This document shows positions 34,515-43,796 of a stretch of DNA of 64,000 nt, in pieces. The notes below the pieces were generated by a model that saw nothing but the letters and a program-made list of their open reading frames with translations, was not told where the DNA came from and ran no database searches. The first letter of the stretch is position 1, and every line of letters starts with the position of its first letter. Origin of the DNA: CALGYY01 sp963678485 (lineage in GTDB: Bacteria > Bacteroidota > Bacteroidia > Bacteroidales > CAIWKO01). The DNA lies in contig OY782882.1 of assembly GCA_963678485.1 (NCBI GenBank), positions 1,984,001 to 2,048,000 on the forward strand, written 5' to 3'. The position numbers were made by a program, and so were the translations under genes.

Positions 34515-36965
34515 CTATCGAAATGAAACGATGGTTATCCCATGTCCGCCTGATTCCAACGATTCGTCGGTAAATGATTTTACCTCTTTGACACTGCTGA
34601 GATACTCACGAATAAGTTTGCGTAAAATACCATTACCTTTCCCGTGCAAAATGCGAACTTCAAACACATTTAACAATATTGCATCATCAATATATTTTTG
34701 AATCAGGCTCAGTGTCTCCTCTGCACGCTGTCCTCTGACATCGATAGTTGTCTTGAATTTGCTTAGTTTTTCATTAACATCGGAGGATAGTTGTTGCTGC
34801 ATTCTTTTCCCTGCCATAATGCGACGTGCATCCCTGTCATTTTTACAGCCTTCCAATTGAGATACGGGAATCTTTAAACGAATATTATCGCGGGAAACCG
34901 TGGCGTATTTTCCTTCGATCTTTTCAACTTCGAATACGGTGTGTTGCCCAATCAGCATGGCAAATCCGCCTTCGCGCACTGTCATTGGAACTGCAGGTGC
35001 TTTAGGCGATGCAACCGTTTTTTCTTTTCGCTTAATAGCTGGAACATGCGGCTTGTGAGCCGTTTTCTGTTCCACAAATGGAGTAATTTCATGTTCCGCA
35101 AACTCTTTGAGTTCTTCTCTGACCTCAATGTTTACTTCCTTCTTTGCCTGACTTTCACGAATTTTTCGAATAGCCTCTTCAATTTTTTGATTGGATTTTT
35201 GAAGCAATTCTGCAGCATCGGTTTTGGCCTGTTCCAGAATCTGTTTACGCGAGGCCTCTACTTTCTCAGTCAGTGCTGAATAGCGTTCAATCAGACTTGC
35301 AAGAAGTTCATCGGCAATATCGAATTCCCGTTTACGAACGTCCATTGCTACGCGTTCTGTTTCGAGTTGTTGCAACTGTTGCTCAAAATCAAAAACGGCC
35401 ATTCCCGTTTTCACGGTGGCAGAATTTAATATCTCTTTCGAAAAGCCTGTTTTTGCTGCAATCTCGAAGGCAAATGAACTACCTGGCTTTCCAATCACCA
35501 ATGAATATAAGGGGCGCATATTATTCGTGTCGTAGAGCATTGCGCCATTTACGATGCCTTCCACCTTCCCCGCCATCAGTTTGAGATTTAAGTAGTGCGT
35601 GCTGACAATCCCATGAGCTCCGCTCTTTACAAGATGTTCCAGCACGGCTTCGGCAATAGCCCCGCCCAGCTGTGGTTCAGTGCCGCTACCAAATTCATCA
35701 ACTAAAAACAACAGTCCCTTTTTGGCTGATTCAGTAAGCACTTTAATGTTGCGCAAATGCGAACTATAGGTGCTCAGATCATTCTCTATCGACTGCTCAT
35801 CACCTATTTCGATATAGAGGCTTTCGAAAATCCCTGCTTCGGATTCTTCGCTCACAGGAATCGGCATTCCGCATTGTAACATATACTGCAGCAATCCTGC
35901 GGTCTTTAAACAAACCGATTTCCCTCCGGCATTTGGGCCAGAAATAACCAATATGCGCTCTTCGGCACTCAGTCTGATGTTTAGGGGAACAACCTTTTTC
36001 CCGCTCTGCATTCCGGCAAGAAATAATATCGGATTTACAGCATTCTTCAGGTCCATGCAGGCCTCATCAATAACGCGTGGTACCAAGGCATTGAGTTTCC
36101 TCGCACACAGTGCTTTTGCTCTGGTAAAATCAACCTCTCCAAGTACTTCGTAACAAGGAATCAATTGTTCAATCTCAGGACGAAGAAAGTCGCTAAAGGC
36201 TGCCAGAATCTTACGAATCTCGCGTCGTTCGGCCGCTTCTAGTTCACGTAAATTATTATTCAACTCAAAGATTTCCTCAGGCTCAATATAAACGGTTTGT
36301 CCTGTGGCTGATTCATCATGTATGAATCCCTTGATAATCCTTTTATTTGCTGCTGGTAAAGGAATCACACTGCGTCCATTTCGTATTGTGATCTCAGCCT
36401 CATCGGGTGTATAGCCCTCTTTCTTTAATCCAAGATACACTTGACGTATACGTTTCTCCACCAGTCCTTTTTTTTGATCCAGCTGCTTGCGAATATCTGC
36501 AAGCGTTTCAGATGCATTGTCGCGGATATCGCCCTTTTCATCCAAAATACGATCGGTTCTTCGTAAAATCTCTGGATCCAAATAGGCCGGACCAACCATT
36601 TCTCTAAGCAATGGATAAACATCAGAACTATCCTTATTGAAATAATCAAGAATGGCGGCCAAGGTGCGAAGCGAGGCACGTAGATCAGCCATTGCTTCTT
36701 GTTCAATCACCATTCCTGTAATGGTGAGACGTTTCAGTTCCTCGCGTAAATCAAAGTAATCCTGTGAAGGAAAATTCCTTCCTGAATCCATGATAGCACC
36801 AAACTCCGCTGTAGCGCCAAGTAAGCGACGAATGACGGTGGCTTCCGAATGAAACTGCATCATGGCACAGCAACGACGACCGGCATCACCTAAGCAAGCT
36901 GAGCGTATCTCTTCTCTTATCCGGTCAAAGCCTGTCTTTTGTTCGAAGTGTGCGGGATAAATCAT
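34515..36965 (-). CDS. mutS2: MutS2 endonuclease
   Basis: This 816-residue protein lacks the mismatch-recognition domain of MutS. It has the MutS-like core, Walker A GPNAGGKS near residue 345, Walker B LLFLVDEFGSGTEP, a long coiled coil (about 510-640) and a C-terminal Smr nuclease domain with VRILHGKGNGILRK. MutS2 proteins act on collided ribosomes or suppress recombination. The ATG at 36965 overlaps the stop of the upstream glycosyltransferase as ATGA, so the two are probably translationally coupled. The lengthened linker before Smr (about 650-680) is basic. Confidence 0.95.
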   Translation of the reverse strand: MIYPAHFEQKTGFDRIREEIRSACLGDAGRRCCAMMQFHSEATVIRRLLGATAEFGAIMDSGRNFPSQDYFDLREELKRLTITGMVIEQEAMADLRASLRTLAAILDYFNKDSSDVYPLLREMVGPAYLDPEILRRTDRILDEKGDIRDNASETLADIRKQLDQKKGLVEKRIRQVYLGLKKEGYTPDEAEITIRNGRSVIPLPAANKRIIKGFIHDESATGQTVYIEPEEIFELNNNLRELEAAERREIRKILAAFSDFLRPEIEQLIPCYEVLGEVDFTRAKALCARKLNALVPRVIDEACMDLKNAVNPILFLAGMQSGKKVVPLNIRLSAEERILVISGPNAGGKSVCLKTAGLLQYMLQCGMPIPVSEESEAGIFESLYIEIGDEQSIENDLSTYSSHLRNIKVLTESAKKGLLFLVDEFGSGTEPQLGGAIAEAVLEHLVKSGAHGIVSTHYLNLKLMAGKVEGIVNGAMLYDTNNMRPLYSLVIGKPGSSFAFEIAAKTGFSKEILNSATVKTGMAVFDFEQQLQQLETERVAMDVRKREFDIADELLASLIERYSALTEKVEASRKQILEQAKTDAAELLQKSNQKIEEAIRKIRESQAKKEVNIEVREELKEFAEHEITPFVEQKTAHKPHVPAIKRKEKTVASPKAPAVPMTVREGGFAMLIGQHTVFEVEKIEGKYATVSRDNIRLKIPVSQLEGCKNDRDARRIMAGKRMQQQLSSDVNEKLSKFKTTIDVRGQRAEETLSLIQKYIDDAILLNVFEVRILHGKGNGILRKLIREYLSSVKEVKSFTDESLESGGHGITIVSFR

Positions 36966-38200
36966 GACTGTGAAAATTGTGATTCTATGATACTATAAAT
37001 ATTCTGATATCGCTGTATTCCTTGCTGTAGGCTTAATTGCTGCAATGCGACTTCTCTCACTGATAGCGGATCTAAGGAAGCTAATTCCGTAAATCGGCGA
37101 CTTGCTTGTTCATAGGCATCAACAGAAAAATCTTTGATAAGGATGCCTGCCGCGCCATTGGCCAATATGCGTGAGCAATCACCAACCCCATCATTACAAA
37201 TAACAGGAATACCCATACTAAGTGACTCTCCCATTTTTGTAGGAGAACTAGCCTTTTTAGAATAAACAGGTTTTATAAAAAACACATTTGCCTGTGCTAA
37301 TGACAATAGATAGGGCACCTCATTCCGTGCGGCTGGCCTAATTCGCAGCGATTTTTCGGAAACGCCACGTGCAGCAGCTAATGCCAATATTTGTTGTGGC
37401 TCATCCTGGGTTATCATTAGGAAAAGCGCATCAGGATGGGCGTTCAAGAATATCTTAAAAAAATCGAACATTTCCTCTGCCATATACCAGGTTCCTAAAG
37501 AGCCCAAATAGCTAATTACAGTCTGTGTTGGCGCAATATTCAACTCTTTTCTCAACACCTCTATAGCAGAACGATCTGTAATTGGTTTGAATAATTTGGT
37601 ATCGGTACAACAAGGAATCACAGTGATTTGTTCAGCAGACAATCCAGGTAAATTCCAGCGTAGTATCTCCTCTTTCCCGCACTCAGTAAGGGAAACCGTA
37701 TGTGCTGCCTTAACAAGAAATTGCCGCTCCTTTTTTTTGAAAAAGTTGTACACCGCACGGTACAAGGGATTCCGAAGATTCCACAAACCACCATCAACAC
37801 GTTCATCGGCCCAAAAGCCACGCATATCAAAAAGAAAAGGAATATTTTTCTTTTTTTGAAAATGCAATCCTACCAGGGCGGCAATGTAACTGCGACAATG
37901 TATCATCTGAATTCGCTGATCCTGAATGATAGACGTTGCGGTTTTTTTTGCAGTTCGCACGTCACGCAAGGTAGAAATTACGGGAGGTTTCGAAGTATAC
38001 GACAATGGAAACCATTTTATTCCTGCAGCATCCAGGATGGCCGATACGCCCTGTTTTCCTTTTTCGTAGCGACCTTGTTTTTCAAAACTCATCAGACAGA
38101 TACTATGTCCATTTGCTGCTAACCCGCATAAATAGGGCATCACCTGAGATGCACCCAAGGGATCAGTCATGCCGTCATAGGATATATATAGTACCTTCAC
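36962..38200 (-). CDS. Glycosyltransferase, GT4-like
   Basis: This protein of about 412 residues has a GT-B-type fold: N-terminal VKVLYISYDGMTDPLGASQVMPY and a C-terminal half with SYLGSLGTWYMAEEM and the donor-site region ASSPTKMGESLSMGIPVICNDGVGD. A retaining GT1/GT4 enzyme is likely, with unknown sugar. I chose GTG 38200, where the conserved strand begins; the longer ATG start at 38281 adds 27 residues encoded by an intergenic 8-bp repeat array. Its stop overlaps the mutS2 start by four bases. Confidence 0.78.
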   Translation of the reverse strand: MKVLYISYDGMTDPLGASQVMPYLCGLAANGHSICLMSFEKQGRYEKGKQGVSAILDAAGIKWFPLSYTSKPPVISTLRDVRTAKKTATSIIQDQRIQMIHCRSYIAALVGLHFQKKKNIPFLFDMRGFWADERVDGGLWNLRNPLYRAVYNFFKKKERQFLVKAAHTVSLTECGKEEILRWNLPGLSAEQITVIPCCTDTKLFKPITDRSAIEVLRKELNIAPTQTVISYLGSLGTWYMAEEMFDFFKIFLNAHPDALFLMITQDEPQQILALAAARGVSEKSLRIRPAARNEVPYLLSLAQANVFFIKPVYSKKASSPTKMGESLSMGIPVICNDGVGDCSRILANGAAGILIKDFSVDAYEQASRRFTELASLDPLSVREVALQQLSLQQGIQRYQNIYSIIESQFSQS

Positions 38201-38228
38201 GTTGTTGGAAATGAAGTGCAAAGATAAT

Positions 38229-38260
38229 GCGTTAATGTGATAATATGTAAATGTGATAAT
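38229..38260. repeat. 8-bp tandem array upstream of the glycosyltransferase
   Basis: Four units of GTGATAAT-type sequence, including two exact copies at 38237 and 38253, lie just before the GTG start at 38200. The same unit (ATTATCAC on the other strand) recurs at 43564-43595 and 43891-43930. Confidence 0.55.
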
Positions 38261-38401
38261 GTGTTCTTGCTGCAGCACCATAATGGGAGCAGTAGTATTT
38301 TAGGGTGTTCGGAAAAGAATAGCTTAAATAAAGCCAATGAGAATATCAGCAATTACTACAAAATCGATGAATTGCAAACCACACGAGAGGAACAAGTACT
38401 A

Positions 38402-38794
38402 CTACTTCTTCTTCTTTGGAGTTTTCGTCTTTGTAACTTTTACCGGTGCACTTTCGAGTTCAACCAGTAATTGCTTATTTGCGACCACTTCGCCAAGTTT
38501 TGCATGAACGCCTTTTACAATACCGTTGATAGGCGATGTGAGTTCGTTCAGCATTTTCATGGCTTCAAGTATCATTAGGATCTCCCCTTTGACGACCTTC
38601 TGGCCATCCTTCACATAGATTTTACGAATAGTGCCGGGAATGAATGACTTTATGATAGCAGGATTATATGCTTCGAAAGCCTTACGTTCCTTGTATTTGC
38701 GGGTTAACGTTGTTTTATAGCTAACGCCATCCGCAAGCTGCAGCATTTCGTATTTCTTTGGTTCAGGGGTTTCTTTTTCTTTATTTTCTTCCAT
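38402..38794 (-). CDS. Biotin carboxyl carrier protein (acyl-CoA carboxylase/transcarboxylase)
   Basis: This 130-residue carrier has the biotin attachment motif EAMKM with Lys80. A Lys/Glu-rich N-terminus and a short charged KKKK tail flank the biotinyl domain (about residues 50-115). It carries CO2 between a biotin carboxylase or donor domain and a carboxyltransferase. It starts 11 bases after the stop of the 38806-40353 gene and must be cotranscribed with it. No biotin carboxylase gene is next to it; the donor may be the carboxyltransferase at 158-1873 (a transcarboxylase) or a subunit elsewhere. Confidence 0.93.
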   Translation of the reverse strand: MEENKEKETPEPKKYEMLQLADGVSYKTTLTRKYKERKAFEAYNPAIIKSFIPGTIRKIYVKDGQKVVKGEILMILEAMKMLNELTSPINGIVKGVHAKLGEVVANKQLLVELESAPVKVTKTKTPKKKK

Positions 38795-38805
38795 GAGGCG
38801 ACTTT

Positions 38806-40353
38806 TTAGAATGGAGGAATTCCATGTTTCTTGGTAGGACGAATCTCGTTTTTCTGACCGGAAATCTCCAATGCATGTATGATAAAGCGACGTGTTTCGC
38901 TTGGCTCAATAACAGCATCAACATAACCATAAGCTGCGGCTACGTATGGATTTGCAAACTTATCCTTATATTCCTGTATCTTCTGTTTGCGCATTTCTTC
39001 CGGGTTTTCAGCAGCAGCAATTTCTGCCTTGAAGATAATATTTGCTGCTCCTTCCGGACCCATAACTGCGATCTCTGCAGTTGGCCATGCCAATACAAAG
39101 TCAGCGCGTAGGTGATTTGAGCACATTGCGATATAACCACCACCATAGGCTTTACGAAGAATTACGGTGATCTTTGGCACGGTGGCTTCGCTGTAGGAAT
39201 ACAGAACTTTTGCTCCGTGACGGATAACACCGGCATGCTCCTGATCAACGCCGGGAAGATAACCCGGTAAGTCAACCAATGTAACCAATGGAATATTGAA
39301 TGCATCGCAGAAACGAATGAAACGTGCGGCTTTATCCGATGAATCAACATCGAGTACCCCGGCAAGAACCATCGGCTGGTTGGCAACGAAACCTACGGTT
39401 TGTCCACTCATGCGGGCAAATCCGATAACAATGTTTCCTGCAAAACGTTCCTGAACTTCGAAGAATTCTGAATCATCACAAATGGCCTTGATGATATCAC
39501 GAACATCGTAAGGCTGTTTGGAATCGTTCGGGAAAATATCTTCTATTTTGAAAAGCTTCGATTTAGGCTGTTTCACCGGGAAAGGCTCAGCTTTCTTAGT
39601 GTTGTTCCATGGAATGAAACTTACCAATTGCTTGATTTGCTCAAGACACTCCACTTCGCTTTCTGCAAAGAAATGGGCATTACCGGTAATTTCAGAATGC
39701 ACAGCAGCACCACCAAGATCTTCCATCGAAATTTCTTCACCCAGTACCGTCTTGATAACCTCAGGACCTGTGATGAACATCTTGGAAATCTTATCCACAA
39801 CGAATACAAAGTCGGTAAGCGCAGGAGAATATACAGCACCACCGGCACAAGGACCGAGAATCACAGAAATCTGTGGAATCACGCCCGAAGCCTGGGTGTT
39901 ACGATAAAAAATTTCGCCATAACCAGCTAAAGAGTTAACCCCTTCCTGAATACGTGCACCACCAGAATCGTTGATCCCGATGAGAGGCACTTTAAGCTTC
40001 ATCGCATGATCCATGATCTTGGTAATCTTCTTGGCATGCATATACCCCAAAGAACCACCGGCCACAGTAAAGTCCTGAGCAAAAATACAAATTGGATATC
40101 CGTTAATGGTGCCCGTACCTGTAACTACACCGTCGCCCGGAAGATACTTTTTATCCATATCAAAATCACGGCCTGCGTGCTCAACAAATAGGTCATACTC
40201 ATGAAATGAATTATGATCCAACAAGGCCAGAATACGCTCACGGGCAGTGAGTTTGCCCATGGACAATTGCTTTTCGATGGCTTTTGTGCCACCACCCTGA
40301 GAAGCACCACTCATGCGCTTTTTCAAATCCAGGGTTTTCTGCTTTAATGACAT
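38806..40353 (-). CDS. Acyl-CoA carboxyltransferase beta subunit (propionyl-CoA carboxylase / methylmalonyl-CoA decarboxylase family)
   Basis: This 515-residue protein belongs to the crotonase-like carboxyltransferase family (PccB, MmdA, transcarboxylase 12S). It has two ClpP-like halves. LIGINDSGGARIQEGVNSLAGYGEIF and GPCAGGAVYSPALTDF lie in the first half; VDLPGYLPGVDQEHAGVIRHGAK, KAYGGGYIAM and the ALEMVGAEGAAN-like MGPEGAANIIF lie in the second. Acyl-CoA and biotin sites are therefore present. Propionyl/methylmalonyl-CoA is the likely substrate. A 12S transcarboxylase, PccB and MmdA are not separable by eye. It heads the transcript with the biotin carrier; a -7 box TACCTTTG lies at 40483-40490. 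Confidence 0.94.
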   Translation of the reverse strand: MSLKQKTLDLKKRMSGASQGGGTKAIEKQLSMGKLTARERILALLDHNSFHEYDLFVEHAGRDFDMDKKYLPGDGVVTGTGTINGYPICIFAQDFTVAGGSLGYMHAKKITKIMDHAMKLKVPLIGINDSGGARIQEGVNSLAGYGEIFYRNTQASGVIPQISVILGPCAGGAVYSPALTDFVFVVDKISKMFITGPEVIKTVLGEEISMEDLGGAAVHSEITGNAHFFAESEVECLEQIKQLVSFIPWNNTKKAEPFPVKQPKSKLFKIEDIFPNDSKQPYDVRDIIKAICDDSEFFEVQERFAGNIVIGFARMSGQTVGFVANQPMVLAGVLDVDSSDKAARFIRFCDAFNIPLVTLVDLPGYLPGVDQEHAGVIRHGAKVLYSYSEATVPKITVILRKAYGGGYIAMCSNHLRADFVLAWPTAEIAVMGPEGAANIIFKAEIAAAENPEEMRKQKIQEYKDKFANPYVAAAYGYVDAVIEPSETRRFIIHALEISGQKNEIRPTKKHGIPPF

Positions 40354-40724
40354 ATGTTGTTTTTTTAATATTGAATGCTTATTGAAAAACGATGCGGTAG
40401 AATTCGCAAATTACAGAACTATCTCTTTGTAATACAGTGCTTTTTATGTTCATTACCCACAAAAAAAACCGATTAAGGGAGGCAAAGGTATAAAAATCTA
40501 GTTCGAAAACAGACAGTATTTTTTACAAAAAATGTTAAAGCCTTAATTTTAAGACAAATAGAAACCCACTGAATTAATATACTATTCGGAAAAGACCCTT
40601 AGCATCATAACCCCAATAACTCATAACCCACAATACCTTTTTACCGCCTTACCTTCAAACCATAAAACCCCAACGAACCAACCAACAACAATAATTCTTA
40701 CTTTCGCCTAATATTTATCACTTT
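40354..40724. other. Divergent intergenic region
   Basis: The 371 bases between the divergent carboxyltransferase and membrane-protein genes hold the minus-strand -7 box at 40483 and, toward the right, a CA-rich low-complexity stretch (about 40600-40690). I see no gene or stable hairpin. Confidence 0.5.
40483..40490 (-). promoter_or_regulatory. -7 box of the carboxyltransferase/carrier operon
   Basis: TACCTTTG on the minus strand fits TAnnTTTG; it leaves a leader of about 125 bases before the start at 40353. No well-spaced -33 TTTG was found. Confidence 0.35.
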
Positions 40725-42116
40725 ATGTATTTTTTGCAATCATCCTATTTTCGATTTATACATATTAGTCTTTATGATATAATATTAACACCTCTCATTG
40801 TTGTGCTGGTATTGTTGTGGGCCTATAACTATAAGCGTAAAAGAGAGGAAGAGCAGCCCATGTACAAATATTTCCATTGGGCTCTTCTGGTAAAGATGGT
40901 TTCTGTTATTCTGTTTTGCCTTGCCTATCTCACTTTTTATGAAGGGGATACCCTGGATTATTTTAATAGTACCGTTGCAGTTAATAACGTTTTTTCCATT
41001 AACAGCGGGAATTATTTTCAGTTAATGTTTCACGGAAACCAACCCGAATATATCAGTTACTTTAATGCTGACACGGCTTATCCTGAAGCCCATATGTTCC
41101 GCGATCCAAAGACATTCTTTGTAATCCGCATGTTTTCACCTATTGTGTTCTTAAGTGGAAATTCTTTCCTGATTGCCAGTCTTATCATGTCGTTACTGAG
41201 TTTCATTGGTATGTGGAAATTCTACAAATTGCTTTGTGGCTTGTATCCAGAGCTCTACAAATACTTTGTTTTTTCAGCATTAATGATTCCTTCGGTCTTG
41301 TTCTGGGGGTCAGGACTATTAAAGGATTCCATTACTATGTCGGCAGCAGCCTGGATTTCCTATAGCATCTTTATGGCCTTCTTTAACAAAAGAAGAATAG
41401 CCACAAATGTTATTGTAATTATGATAATGGGCTTCTTGTTGATTTCTATTAAACCCTATATTTTTGTTTCTCTTGTACCCGGACTTCTTGTTTGGTTATT
41501 CTTTAATCAGGTGAAGCGAATACCAAATAAAATGATACGTTTTATAGTAACGCCAATAACTGTGGCGTTAATTCTTGTTGCAGCATCTGCCTTACTCAGC
41601 AATATGGGGCAATACCTTGGGGTTTATGGAGATATGGATACGATGATTATGAAGGTAAAAGTCACTCAAGAAGACTTGCAGCAAAGCGCAATGTACGGCT
41701 CAAATTATTATGATATTGGCGTCATTGAACCCAGTGTTTTTGGATTGCTTAAAAAAGCTCCGCAAGCTCTAATTGCAGGCATGTTCAGGCCATTTATCTG
41801 GGAAGCAAGAAATCCCTTTGTTTTAATCTCAGGATTAGAAAACTTATGTTTACTATTATTGCTGATATTTATTCTGATTAAAGTTGGTATTTCTGTCTTT
41901 TTTAAGGCAATTATCAAAGATCCATTTCTTACCTATGCGTTGATTTTTACTTTGCTCTTTGCCTTTGGCGTAGGTCTGGCATCAACCAACTTCGGAGCTC
42001 TGGTGCGCTACAGGATTCCGCTTATGCCCTTCTTTGTCTCCGGACTTTTTATCTTACTTGGCCATTACAGGGCACAGAAACAACAGAAAGAATTGCGAAA
42101 CAATATGGGTGTATAA
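40725..42116 (+). CDS. Polytopic membrane protein, polymerase/GT-C-like
   Basis: This 463-residue protein has about ten hydrophobic helices and a large loop after helix two (about residues 75-135, GDTLDYFNS...NQPEYISYF). The WGSGLLKDSIT motif near residue 190 recurs in Bacteroidota membrane proteins of glycan loci. It may be an O-antigen-type polymerase or GT-C glycosyltransferase, but no defined catalytic motif is visible. It stands alone on the plus strand between the carboxylase operon and the glycan locus, converging on the methyltransferase gene. Confidence 0.55.
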   Translation: MYFLQSSYFRFIHISLYDIILTPLIVVLVLLWAYNYKRKREEEQPMYKYFHWALLVKMVSVILFCLAYLTFYEGDTLDYFNSTVAVNNVFSINSGNYFQLMFHGNQPEYISYFNADTAYPEAHMFRDPKTFFVIRMFSPIVFLSGNSFLIASLIMSLLSFIGMWKFYKLLCGLYPELYKYFVFSALMIPSVLFWGSGLLKDSITMSAAAWISYSIFMAFFNKRRIATNVIVIMIMGFLLISIKPYIFVSLVPGLLVWLFFNQVKRIPNKMIRFIVTPITVALILVAASALLSNMGQYLGVYGDMDTMIMKVKVTQEDLQQSAMYGSNYYDIGVIEPSVFGLLKKAPQALIAGMFRPFIWEARNPFVLISGLENLCLLLLLIFILIKVGISVFFKAIIKDPFLTYALIFTLLFAFGVGLASTNFGALVRYRIPLMPFFVSGLFILLGHYRAQKQQKELRNNMGV

Positions 42117-42152
42117 ATCCACAGCTTTTCGCCATTTCGCTCTATAGAAAAA

Positions 42153-43064
42153 TCAGGTTTTCTGTAAAAGAATATTTATTTCCATCCCTTTATTGAACCT
42201 TCGCATATACGGTCTAAGTAAGAATGAGAGGAAGCCCGGTAGAAAAGTCTGACACATTTCATAGTGACAGGAATGAACCGTGTATCCAGCATTTGAAGCT
42301 TGAGCCTTAAAGGAATCCAGCGTAAATTCATACAGGTGATAGGGAGAATGCATGGGACTCAGGTGGGCTGTATACCCTAATCCTCTAAGCTTATAGGACC
42401 AATCAAATAATTTCACCGATAACCAATCCGAAGATGGCACGATAACACTGAGGATTCCTCCCGGTTTCAGCCATTTCATACAATCAGTAAGTCGTTGAGC
42501 AGGATTGGTCAAATGCTCCAGAACGGCACCCATAAAGATGAAATGGAATTTTTCATCCGGCCATTTTAATTCTTCAACAGTGCATTTAATCAGATGGTCG
42601 GGACTAAGACTCATCGTCTCAATAGCCCGACGATAAAAGGATTCAGAGGGCTCGCAACCATAGGCATCAAAACCGGCATTCTTACAAGCCATCATATAGG
42701 CACCGAAACCCGCTCCTATATCAAGAGAAACAATCTGCTCCTTGGTGTTTAGGATTTCTTTGATATGCTGCAATTCGTTTGTATAGGCACCAGCCTGCGT
42801 TTTGAGATAATCTTCTTGCCAATAATCCTCGGCCGTCACTCCATAATGATCCTGGATATCCAACGGTACAGGTATAGGATTAGAAAAAATAAGTCCACAC
42901 TTTCTGCAACGCATTATGGTGGTTGTAATGCCTGTCTTTCGTCCGGGATGTCTGCCCTGTGAGGCATTCAGACGCTTACCAAGGATGCGGTGATGCTCTG
43001 CACCACTGCCGCACATATTGCATTTTTCAACCGGGTGAAAGCTGTATGTAATCGACCTGTTCAT
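42153..43064 (-). CDS. Class I SAM methyltransferase with zinc-ribbon N-terminus
   Basis: This 303-residue protein begins with a CNMC and CRKC zinc-ribbon pair (about residues 11-65). A Rossmann methyltransferase follows, with SLDIGAGFGAYMMACK (motif I) and FHFIFMGAVLEHLTNP (motif IV). Many methyltransferases in polysaccharide loci share this layout; the acceptor is unknown. I chose ATG 43064: the longer ATG start at 43208 adds 48 residues, the first of which (PESVEGRFLSLSKD) come from an intergenic repeat and are not part of the protein. Confidence 0.82.
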   Translation of the reverse strand: MNRSITYSFHPVEKCNMCGSGAEHHRILGKRLNASQGRHPGRKTGITTTIMRCRKCGLIFSNPIPVPLDIQDHYGVTAEDYWQEDYLKTQAGAYTNELQHIKEILNTKEQIVSLDIGAGFGAYMMACKNAGFDAYGCEPSESFYRRAIETMSLSPDHLIKCTVEELKWPDEKFHFIFMGAVLEHLTNPAQRLTDCMKWLKPGGILSVIVPSSDWLSVKLFDWSYKLRGLGYTAHLSPMHSPYHLYEFTLDSFKAQASNAGYTVHSCHYEMCQTFLPGFLSFLLRPYMRRFNKGMEINILLQKT

Positions 43065-43160
43065 TGCGGACAAAGATATGGATTTGCTGGTAAAGTTTAT
43101 TATGAAATGCGTTTTTGAAATGTGAGAGAAAATCAATTGGAGCTGAACTACTAATTTGTC

Positions 43161-43349
43161 CTTCGACAGGCTCAGGAACCGCCCTTCGACAGACTCAGGG
43201 ACCGGCATTATATGTTTTGTTCTTTGGTGGTTTCGACAAGCTCAACCACCGCTAGGCCCCACTGCTGTTGGGAAGAATGCAGGGCGCTGAGCTTGTCGAA
43301 GCGCAATTTTTATATATAAACCCGACCGGTCCCCGAGCTTGTCGAGGGG
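43161..43349. repeat. Cluster of TTCGACAAGCTC-type repeats
   Basis: Five related copies lie in 190 bases. Three are direct (CTTCGACAGGCTCAGG at 43161, CTTCGACAGACTCAGG at 43184, TTTCGACAAGCTCAACC at 43231). Two are inverted (GCTGAGCTTGTCGAAGC at 43286 and CCCGAGCTTGTCGAGGGG at 43332). They are palindromic in the middle and can pair with each other. This type is familiar from Bacteroidota intergenic DNA. Confidence 0.65.
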
Positions 43350-43398
43350 CGATTGTATTCAGAAACACCCTGCCAGACCCGATGTCTGTTGGACTGAA

Positions 43399-43595
43399 AA
43401 AAACAAATCCGAAATCCGAGAAATCCCGCCTGACCACGTCTTTCGGGCAGGAAGATTTGAAATGCGAGAGAAAAACAATGGCATCGCTGAAGTACAGCGT
43501 CTGTCCATTGAAAATCATTTTCTAAAAATAAAGTCGGTTTTAATATTCCCCACCGCCATCCTCATTATCACATTAGCGCATTCCCACATTAGCAC
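43399..43595. repeat. Compound repeat copy 1
   Basis: This copy contains AAACAAATCCGAAATCCGAG and a REP-like hairpin, then about 70 unrelated bases. It continues with TCTAAAAATAAAG...TATTCCCCACCGCCATCC and four 8-bp units (43564-43595). The two outer parts are repeated, close together, at 43797-43930. Confidence 0.6.
43429..43451. repeat. REP-like hairpin CCTGACC...GGGCAGG
   Basis: CCTGACC (43429) pairs with GGGCAGG over a short spacer with one mismatch. The same design is at 47555-47578, and a one-sided copy lies near 43827. Confidence 0.5.
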
Positions 43596-43656
43596 ATTAT
43601 ACAAAGGCGCATCGCGCCGAAATGTTGGTAGAAAGCATATATATGGTAGAATTTCC

Positions 43657-43703
43657 CCTGGCGCCAAAATGCTGCGTTGATGCAGCAGTCTAGTTGCGCC
43701 AGG
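43657..43703. repeat. Two-part hairpin in the glycan intergenic region
   Basis: CCTGGCGC (43657-43664) pairs with GCGCCAGG (43696-43703), and TGCTGC (43670) pairs inside with GCAGCA, giving a bulged hairpin. There is no T-run and no adjacent gene end. Confidence 0.45.
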
Positions 43704-43796
43704 AAGGGTAGAATGTTAAAGGTTGAAGTGAACAATTAGACAAACATGGAAGCACCGCATTTCGGCAGATGTTCCTTCAATTGCGTTTTCAAAATC

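Noticed and set aside
38201..38281. 27-residue N-terminal extension of the glycosyltransferase
   Set aside because: It is encoded by the 8-bp array; the first family-like strand starts at GTG 38200.
43065..43208. 48-residue N-terminal extension of the methyltransferase
   Set aside because: It starts within the TTCGACAAGCTC repeats and gives VEGRFLSLSKD, a known repeat product, so ATG 43064 is used instead.
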